36,099 nucleotides of DNA from Microcaldota archaeon (GTDB lineage: Archaea > B1Sed10-29 > B47-G15): contig QMVG01000008.1 of assembly GCA_003660975.1 (NCBI GenBank), positions 1 to 36,099 on the forward strand, given 5' to 3'. A model generated the notes under the pieces. It did not search any database, was not told the origin of the DNA, and saw only the letters and a program-made list of their open reading frames with translations. Made by a program: the position numbers and the translations under genes. Below, piece by piece: positions 30,581 through 36,099 of this stretch. Each line of letters begins with the position of its first letter. The first letter of the stretch is position 1.

Positions 30581-32110
30581 TCAACCCTTTAAGAGCAACC
30601 TGTTTACAACGAAATCCCTGTCCATGCTTGCAAGAAAAGGCCCTAATCTAGGTCCTCTGCTCTTCCCTATGAAAAGAAGATATATGGTTGAAAAGAGCTG
30701 CTTTACGTCTGTTTTCTTTCCCTCTTCATATATAACTGCTTGCAAGCTTTCACCATCTATGCCTTCCTTAACTTTTTCAGCTATTTTCTTTAAGGACTGC
30801 TTTGTTTTGTCATCTATTTCAAGCTCTGGCAAGGACTCTTTTACAGTGAATTTCACTTGCTCAGGCGCGTATTTCTTTACCCAGTTCCAGGCCAAAGCCA
30901 ACCTCCTTCTTGTTCTTCCTTTCCCTTCAATCTCTGGGTACAGTTTTCTTAAAACCTCAATCGCTTTCTCAATATCTCCCAAGGCAATCTGGATTGCATT
31001 TACACATGAGGAGAATGGGGGCTGTTCTGGCATTTCGTCTCTTTTCTCAATCACAGACAACCTGTACCTATCAACCTCATTCTCGTCAATCTCTTTTTCC
31101 TTGCCGTAATACATTCTCTCGGCCTTATCAAAATAGTTATATGTGTTCAACAAGTCCATGTCAAAGCTTATTTCAAATGACCTATTTATCCTCGTATTGT
31201 ACATATACCTTATAACTTCTGCTTCGTAAACCTCAAGCAGCTGGGAAACAGTTACAACATTCCCCGCGCTGCTGCTCATTTTCTCCTTCTGCCCTTTAAA
31301 GTAAACGAACTCATACATAGGGCCTATAAAACCTCTGCCACCGAAAACCTTTTTGTATATCGGTATTGTAGTTGTCATGCTCCCTCCTGCTGCCTGGTGT
31401 TCTTTTCCAGAGCTTTCGAAGTCAACATCATAATACGCCAGTCTCATAGGCCAGTCAACGCGCCATGGGAGCTTTATGATGCCTTTCCTTCTAAAATCAA
31501 ATTCCCCCTCATTGCCACAGTCACAGACATATTTTATTTTGTAATCGCCAAGCCATTCAAATCTTGTTGTGTCCTTTCCACATTTTTCACAGTAAACACG
31601 GGCTGGCATCCAGTCATCTGGAAGAGGCTCTTTTCTGTACTTGTCAAGCACCGACTTTATGAAATCTCTGTTTTCCAATGCCTTCTTTATTTCATCAGAG
31701 AAAACACCTTTTTCGTATTCTTCTCTCATGCTGATATATTTTGCTTCAACGCCACACTGCTCTGCTTCCTTCATGAATGCATCTTTGAAGTGGGAGGCAT
31801 AGGAATCATGACAGCCCCAAGGGTCTGGGGTTTTCGTTACAGGTAAGCCTATATACTCTTCCCATTCCTTTGGCACGCCTTTGGGCACTTTCCTGAATCT
31901 GTCGTAGTCATCCCAGACATACTGGTAAACAGCATTAACACCTATGTCCAACAGCGCCCTGTAAACGAAATCCTGGGTTAGCACTTCTCTGAAATTTCCC
32001 GCGTGTATTACTCCTGATGGAGTTATTCCTGACTCTACAATGTAGGTGTCCTTTTCCTTTGCTTTGATTATCTGCTCTGCATACTTGTAAGCCCAGTGGC
32101 TTTTCTCCAT
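30581..32110 (-). CDS. lysS: Lysyl-tRNA synthetase, class I
   Basis: The 509-residue class I enzyme has the HIGH-type motif HAGN (36-39) in GITPSGVIHAGNFREVL, a KMSKS-type KMSSSAGN (about residue 281), and a zinc-like Cys region (CEKCGKDTTRF, YVCDCGNEG). Class I LysRS is characteristic of archaea and a few bacteria. ATG 32110 lies 2 nt after the tRNA-Lys(CTT) 3' end, so its mRNA would be nearly leaderless after tRNA processing. Confidence 0.96.
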   Translation of the reverse strand: MEKSHWAYKYAEQIIKAKEKDTYIVESGITPSGVIHAGNFREVLTQDFVYRALLDIGVNAVYQYVWDDYDRFRKVPKGVPKEWEEYIGLPVTKTPDPWGCHDSYASHFKDAFMKEAEQCGVEAKYISMREEYEKGVFSDEIKKALENRDFIKSVLDKYRKEPLPDDWMPARVYCEKCGKDTTRFEWLGDYKIKYVCDCGNEGEFDFRRKGIIKLPWRVDWPMRLAYYDVDFESSGKEHQAAGGSMTTTIPIYKKVFGGRGFIGPMYEFVYFKGQKEKMSSSAGNVVTVSQLLEVYEAEVIRYMYNTRINRSFEISFDMDLLNTYNYFDKAERMYYGKEKEIDENEVDRYRLSVIEKRDEMPEQPPFSSCVNAIQIALGDIEKAIEVLRKLYPEIEGKGRTRRRLALAWNWVKKYAPEQVKFTVKESLPELEIDDKTKQSLKKIAEKVKEGIDGESLQAVIYEEGKKTDVKQLFSTIYLLFIGKSRGPRLGPFLASMDRDFVVNRLLLKG

Positions 32111-32112
32111 AA

Positions 32113-32186
32113 CGGGCCCGACGGGATTTGAACCCGCGACAACTCGGTTAAGAGCCGAGTGCTCTACCAGGCTGAGCTACGGGCCC
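32113..32186 (-). tRNA. tRNA-Lys(CTT)
   Basis: Acceptor GGGCCCG/CGGGCCC, anticodon stem CTCGG/CCGAG with loop CTCTTAA (anticodon CTT), T arm GCGGG/CCCGT, discriminator G; no CCA and no intron. It begins at the base right after the serS stop codon and ends 2 nt before the lysS ATG. It differs from tRNA-Lys(TTT) at 1632-1705 mainly in the anticodon arm and variable loop. Confidence 0.97.
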
Positions 32187-33455
32187 TTACTTCTTTTCCA
32201 AGCGTTTAAAGTCTAGGTATTTCCATAGTACTTTCGGTATGTCAACAGAACCATCTTCATTTTGGTTGTTCTCTATAATTGCTATCATGGTTCTGGAAGT
32301 TGCCAGAGCAGTGTTGTTTAACGTGTGAACATATCCCTTTTCTCCACCTTCCTTTCCAAATCTTATGTTCAACCTCCTTGCTTGGTAATCAGTGCAATTG
32401 GAATTAGAGCCAATTTCCTTATACTCTCCAGCACTCGGAAACCAGCCTTCAATATCATATTTCTTGGCAGCCACTGTTCCTATGTCACCAGTGCAAACAT
32501 TAACCACCCTGTAAGGTATCCCCAAACTTTCATATAACTCTTCTGCATTCCTCTGCAATTCTTCAAGAAAATCCCACGAATCTTCTGGAAGGCAGAATAT
32601 AAACTGTTCAACTTTGTTGAATTGGTGCATCCTGAACAGTCCCTTTGAATACTTCCCATGCGAGCCGACCTCTCTCCTGAAGCAGGGGCTTATCCCAGTC
32701 AGCTTTATCGGAAGCTCTGCTGGGTCTATTATCTCATCCATAAACATGGCTGCCATTGGGTGTTCTGATGTTGCTATTAGATACAGGTCATCATTTTCTA
32801 TTTTATACATAACGGTTTCAAAGTCAGCAAGGTCAGTAACGCCTTCATATGCTCTCCTGTTCATCATATAGGGCGGTTCTACTGCCACATAGCCTTTCTT
32901 TCTCATGTGGTCCAGTGCAAAGTTTATGAGAGCATAGTCAAGCTTTACAAGGTCATCCTTTATGTAGTAGAATCTGGCCCCTGCCACTTTGGCTCCTCTC
33001 TCAATGTCTATGAGGCCCAGCGCCTCAAGAATTTCTATGTGGTTTTTTACAGGGAAGTCAAAATCTTTTGGCTCGCCCCAACGCTTTATCTCAACATTGT
33101 CCTTTTCATCTTCCCCGTATGGAACTGAATCATGGAGCAAATTAGGCAATTGCATCCACAAGTGTTTTCTTTTCTTTCCGAGTTCTTCATATTCCTTTTC
33201 TTTACGCTTTATCTCAACATTTATTTTCTTGACTGCTTTTTGCAACTCTTTACTGTCTTTCCCTTTCTTTCTCATCTCTGCTATCTGGGTGCTCTTTTCG
33301 TTTCTCTCTTTTCTCAATCTGTCTATTTCTTTCTTCAATTCTCTCCATTTTTTATCCAGAGATATCAAGTCATCTAATGGAAAATCGCTTTTTCTCTTTT
33401 CCAGGTTTTTTCTAACAACTTCTGGTTTTTCCCTTATCAGCTTTATGTCGATCAT
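32187..33455 (-). CDS. serS: Seryl-tRNA synthetase
   Basis: The 422-residue class II enzyme has an N-terminal tRNA-binding coiled coil (about residues 30-100, very K/E-rich), motif 2 FRREVGSHGKYSKGLFRMHQF and motif 3 ALATSRTMIAIIEN, with EIGSNSNCTDYQARRL. It is the common type, not the rare methanogenic form. The start MIDIKLIREKPE at 33455 follows GGAG; a longer frame from 33563 would translate the tRNA-Ser gene and is rejected. The TAA is immediately followed by tRNA-Lys. Confidence 0.96.
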   Translation of the reverse strand: MIDIKLIREKPEVVRKNLEKRKSDFPLDDLISLDKKWRELKKEIDRLRKERNEKSTQIAEMRKKGKDSKELQKAVKKINVEIKRKEKEYEELGKKRKHLWMQLPNLLHDSVPYGEDEKDNVEIKRWGEPKDFDFPVKNHIEILEALGLIDIERGAKVAGARFYYIKDDLVKLDYALINFALDHMRKKGYVAVEPPYMMNRRAYEGVTDLADFETVMYKIENDDLYLIATSEHPMAAMFMDEIIDPAELPIKLTGISPCFRREVGSHGKYSKGLFRMHQFNKVEQFIFCLPEDSWDFLEELQRNAEELYESLGIPYRVVNVCTGDIGTVAAKKYDIEGWFPSAGEYKEIGSNSNCTDYQARRLNIRFGKEGGEKGYVHTLNNTALATSRTMIAIIENNQNEDGSVDIPKVLWKYLDFKRLEKK

Positions 33456-33487
33456 AGTTATCTCCAAGCATTTCTCATTTAAATTAA

Positions 33488-33569
33488 CGCTGGGAGTGGG
33501 ACTCGAACCCACGAACCCTTGCGGGAACCAGCTCTCCAGGCTGGCGCGTTGCCACTCCGCCATCCCAGC
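33488..33569 (-). tRNA. tRNA-Ser(GGA)
   Basis: Acceptor GCTGGGA/TCCCAGC, anticodon stem CCAGC/GCTGG with loop CTGGAGA (anticodon GGA), a long variable arm (CCCGCAAGGG region) typical of class II tRNAs, T arm GTGGG/CCCAC, discriminator G. It lies 32 nt before serS, so the tRNA is encoded beside its own synthetase. Confidence 0.96.
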
Positions 33570-33581
33570 ATAGTTCTAACT

Positions 33582-33639
33582 CTAAGCCCTTTTTACAGCA
33601 GCCTGAGAAATGGAGGCTGCGTCTAGCATGAGGACTTAG
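33582..33639. other. Two-stem inverted repeat next to tRNA-Ser, possible small RNA or leader
   Basis: CTAAGCCC (33582-33589) pairs with GGACTTAG (33632-33639, one G-T pair), enclosing a hairpin GCAGCCT/AGGCTGC (33598-33604 with 33614-33620). It begins 12 nt upstream of the tRNA-Ser 5' end (minus sense) and may be part of that transcript's leader. It does not satisfy H/ACA or C/D box spacing as far as I can see. Confidence 0.4.
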
Positions 33640-33654
33640 AATCAGACAAAGATA

Positions 33655-33696
33655 CTGCTATTGAAATCTTAAAATCTCCTGTGACAACAATAGCAG
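33655..33696. repeat. 9-bp inverted repeat in the tRNA-Ser/IS gap
   Basis: CTGCTATTG (33655-33663) and CAATAGCAG (33688-33696) are perfect inverted copies with a 24-nt spacer. The region 33570-33937 contains no gene; besides these two repeats it is AT-rich with a possible minus-strand TATA near 33706-33717. Confidence 0.4.
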
Positions 33697-33937
33697 CCAT
33701 CATTACTTTTTTAAATAATCTTATTTTTATTGTTTTCGGAGAAAACAGTAGTTGGCAAAGTTGATAAACCTGTTGGCTCTTGAGCTATAAATTCTTTCTG
33801 AAATTTTAAGAAAACATACTCTGAACAGAGTAAAATTTAATGGATTTCTTACAAAACTAATCAAATTTCAATAAAAATACTATAATTAGAGATAATTACA
33901 GCTAACAAAATCAATTCAGAATCCTATAAAGCAATTG

Positions 33938-35303
33938 TTATCCACCGCCTGGATCTAAGAAAGAACAAATAGTATAGAGCATTACTCCGAACATCTTGGC
34001 CGTAATAAAAGGTTCTTTCGGAATAAACTTCAGAACAACCAAACCAACCAAAATATTAGCCAATATCCACAGATTGTATAAGCAAGCCGAAAACATAAAG
34101 TAGAAGAACCTAACAACATACCTCTTAGATGTCGTTCTTGCCTTGAAATCTTGCTTAACTCTATAGGAAGTTTCTATTTCCCATCTTTTTCCGTACAACT
34201 CAAATGGGTATTGAGCATTTTCTTCTTTTACATTAAGATTTGTAGCAAACACCCTTTTAACTTCGTTTTCGTCATTGACTATAACCAACTTAAACTTAAC
34301 CTGATCGAAATTCTTTCTTCCCATCACATAATCTAAGATTTTAGGAGCTTCGTATTCCTTCATCAATTTCTTAATTGCTGTATTCTGAACGGCTGGCATT
34401 AACTACTTTACCTTATGCTCCTGCAAAACCTGAATACATTTAACATTAAAGAAACCTCTATCAACATAAACATTATTGATGTTGATTTTCTTTTTAGCAT
34501 AAGCTAATAACTCATTAAGAACTTTATGTTTTTGGGAAAACACACCCATGAGAGTAGCCAATAAAGTAAACCTTCTCCCACTTTCAACAATGTTAATTGT
34601 AGCGAATCTAAAACAATGCGTAGTTCCCTTTTGAGGTTTTGTTTCGCAAACCATTAAATCGTTCTTATCTCCGTAGTAAAGCCAATCATGTAGATCAGCG
34701 GCAACATCTAACTTTTTCTTCTTGAAAACATTGTTTTTCTTAGCTATTCTGAAAATTTCTTCAAACGCTTTCATGAAAGATTTTTAATTCCTCTGTGTCA
34801 AATTTCCTTATATGATAAAGCAAAGTATTGGAAGCGGGTGTATTTTCCTTCATAACAAATCTGAATGTTCTAGAACCATTGTGTGTAAAATCATGATTCA
34901 TAGCGATATGCGTTAGCAGATCGAGAAATTTGCTCGTGTCGTATTTTGCAGTATAGTGAAGTTTAAAATCAAGATAAGGATAAACTGTTTCTTTGATTAA
35001 TTTGCACAGCTTTCTTAGTTCCTTAGTTTTAGATTGTTCTATATCCTTGTGATTCAAATTAAACTTGATCGGTTTAACAAGTTTACTTGTAGGAGTGAAC
35101 TTGGCATTACAATCCTTACACTTGTATCTTTGTTTCTTACCATCTTTTGTTATGTTATATCCGAACTTAACGACATTAGATGAACCACAAAATCTGCAAA
35201 CAACATTATCCTTATCGGTTTTTCTAAACCTTCCAGATTTGTTTCTAGAAATATTTTTATATTCTCTCTTCCTACTGTCTTTTGTGAGGTTTGGTTTTCG
35301 CAT
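33938..35303 (-). pseudogene. ISH3-like DDE transposase, broken by a frameshift and an in-frame TAG
   Basis: Three consecutive pieces make one transposase. 35303-34761: zinc ribbon (CRFCGSSN ... CKDC) and helical part. 34774-34403: first catalytic Asp in LHDWLYYGDKNDLMV, then TTHCFRFATINIV and the second Asp in VYVDRGFF. 34399-33938: MPAVQ block, YGKRWEIETSYR with the catalytic Glu, TTSKRYVVRFFYF and hydrophobic end. Piece 2 is one base out of frame with piece 1; pieces 2 and 3 are in frame with only a TAG (34403-34405) between. No clear terminal inverted repeats or target duplication could be identified. Confidence 0.8.
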
Positions 35304-35492
35304 GGGAACCGCCTCACCCAGAGGGTTGGACCCCGCAAAGCCGCCTCTGGTTATCTTAGTTATGTTTTTTACATATTATATATGTTAATAGCACAACTAA
35401 TATTTAAATATTTCTATAGTTAAGTATATGGGTTATCCGATAAATTTATAAACTTTAAACAAATTAATTATGTTATAGGCATAGGTGTTAAA
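35304..35492. promoter_or_regulatory. AT-rich promoter region between transposase and nuclease-like gene
   Basis: The first part (about 35304-35360) holds the transposase leader with GC-rich GGCGG repeats and a minus-strand TATA-like stretch near 35375-35385. TTTATAAA near 35445-35452 and AGGTG before ATG 35493 serve the plus-strand gene. No coding frame is seen. Confidence 0.4.
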
Positions 35493-35957
35493 ATGAGATA
35501 TAGAGATTTGGCTTCATTTGGAAAACGTCAAGAATTCATAGCAATAGCAGAGCTCTTAAGAAGAGGTTTCGATGTAAATATTCCATTGGTTGATGATCAA
35601 CAAGTAGATTGCATAATAAGGAAAATTGTGAATGGAAAACCAGTTTATGTGGATATTCAAATAAAGGCCAGATCAAAAGACTGTAAGCCTTATAACGCAG
35701 CGAGATTTGCCGCAATGACAATAAATCCAAGAGATAATTATTTTTTCATCTTCTACTCTGAGCAGTTAGATACTTATTGGGTTATACCTTCAAAAGAACT
35801 TGTAAAAATAGCCAGCCAAAACAAAAAAGGAAAAAATAAAGGGAAATACCATATAAATCTTGCTGGCTATAGTAAAACCAAAAAGCTCGTTTATCCTCTT
35901 CAAAAATTCAAGAAATATGAAAATAATTTTAAATTATTGGAAGAGTTTAGAGGTTGA
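35493..35957 (+). CDS. PD-(D/E)XK nuclease-like protein (DUF4365/Mrr-type fold)
   Basis: The 154-residue protein starts with a helix (RQEFIAIAELLRRGF), then QQVDCIIRK and YVDIQIKARSK, the D ... (E/Q)-x-K order of a PD-(D/E)XK core, and a WVIPSKEL strand. The Q-I-K form is typical of restriction-like and DUF4365-like enzymes. AT-rich codon use and location beside a broken IS suggest recent transfer. The next gene starts 6 nt later, so they form an operon. A defence role is possible, not shown. Confidence 0.65.
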   Translation: MRYRDLASFGKRQEFIAIAELLRRGFDVNIPLVDDQQVDCIIRKIVNGKPVYVDIQIKARSKDCKPYNAARFAAMTINPRDNYFFIFYSEQLDTYWVIPSKELVKIASQNKKGKNKGKYHINLAGYSKTKKLVYPLQKFKKYENNFKLLEEFRG

Positions 35958-35963
35958 TGTAGA

Positions 35964-36099
35964 ATGACAGAGCCATTACCTAAATGGGAAAACAAAATGA
36001 GGATAGAAAAATTAAAACCTGGAATGATTGTAACATGTAAAAGATGGAAAGAACCTATTGAAATTAAAAAAATTGATAGAGTGGGCAAATATATACATA
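35964..36099 (+). CDS. Unknown protein, 3' truncated by window end
   Basis: An open frame from ATG 35964 encodes at least 45 residues (start MTEPLPKWENKMRIEK, then LKPGMIVTCKRW) and is still open at the edge. The LKPGMIV segment looks like the start of a small beta-rich domain, but I do not recognise it. It follows the nuclease-like gene by 6 nt. Confidence 0.5.
   Translation, partial: MTEPLPKWENKMRIEKLKPGMIVTCKRWKEPIEIKKIDRVGKYIH

Noticed and set aside
33456-33563. N-terminal extension of SerRS
   Set aside because: It would translate the tRNA-Ser gene; the ATG at 33455 has a ribosome-binding site and fits the family start.
33488-33569. tRNA-Ser as an attachment site of an integrated element
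   Set aside because: The accessory DNA lies on the 5' side of the tRNA, and no duplicated 3' end or integrase was seen.
33582-33639. Assignment of the stem-loop as an H/ACA or C/D guide RNA
   Set aside because: No ACA at the expected distance and no clear box C or D motifs.
34395-34410. Pyrrolysine at the transposase TAG as a firm call
   Set aside because: TAG ends other genes in this window normally (for example ubiX and L31e), and no pyl genes are seen.
33900-35380. Terminal inverted repeats of the IS
   Set aside because: GC-rich GCCGCCT and GTTATC words occur near both ends, but they do not align as inverted copies, so the boundaries are left open.
1-36099. CRISPR array
   Set aside because: No series of regularly spaced direct repeats and no cas genes were found.

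Overview
This window is archaeal chromosome. It encodes archaeal or archaeal/eukaryotic-type information genes (S19e, L39e, L31e, aIF6, PDCD5, RNase P Rpp21/Rnp4, prefoldin alpha, SRP54/FtsY, RadA, RPA, TrmY, Pus10, deoxyhypusine synthase, class I LysRS), an archaellin-like gene and its GxGD peptidase, geranylgeranylglyceryl phosphate synthase, and TATA-type promoters that often give leaderless starts. Short intergenic gaps, charged tails on ribosomal proteins and a type 1 IPP isomerase would fit a DPANN or other little-cultured archaeon, but the sequence alone does not let me name a phylum.

Layout. 1-3.9 kb: tail of a basic protein, archaellin and a membrane protein, tRNA-Lys(TTT) abutting a small membrane protein gene, a secreted transglutaminase-like protein, tRNA-Gly(GCC). 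3.9-11.7 kb: a plus-strand translation and secretion block (rnp4, S19e, PDCD5, L39e, L31e, aIF6, prefoldin alpha, ftsY, srp54, trmY, pus10, A24 peptidase). The S19e reading frame runs 176 nt into the PDCD5 gene. 11.7-15.8 kb: MgtC/DUF4010 transporter-like protein and GGGP synthase on minus; RPA and RadA on plus. 15.8-22.6 kb: a regulatory stretch with a glutaredoxin operon, two KaiC-like ATPases, an Lrp regulator, a winged-helix/UbiA/V4R operon, a TrmB-like regulator and a PD-(D/E)XK-like protein. It also holds two copies of a 67-nt structured repeat, each just downstream of a plus-strand TATA box.

22.6-30.6 kb: deoxyhypusine synthase, then an eight-gene minus-strand operon (two prenyl diphosphate synthases, UbiX, UbiD-family decarboxylase, both AcnX subunits, isopentenyl phosphate kinase, type 1 IPP isomerase). 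Together these carry out the archaeal mevalonate branch from mevalonate 5-phosphate through trans-anhydromevalonate 5-phosphate to IPP, DMAPP and GGPP. GGGP synthase at 13 kb takes GGPP into membrane lipids, and the UbiA-family enzyme at 20 kb may act on related substrates. 30.6-33.6 kb: tRNA-Ser(GGA), serS, tRNA-Lys(CTT), lysS, each synthetase directly preceded by a cognate tRNA with almost no spacing.

33.6-36.1 kb is more AT-rich accessory DNA: two inverted repeats, an ISH3-like transposase broken by a frameshift and an in-frame TAG, and a PD-(D/E)XK-like gene followed by a gene that runs off the window. The observations I rate highest are the duplicated structured element, the S19e/PDCD5 overprint, the tRNA/mRNA junctions and the V4R-UbiA-winged-helix operon.
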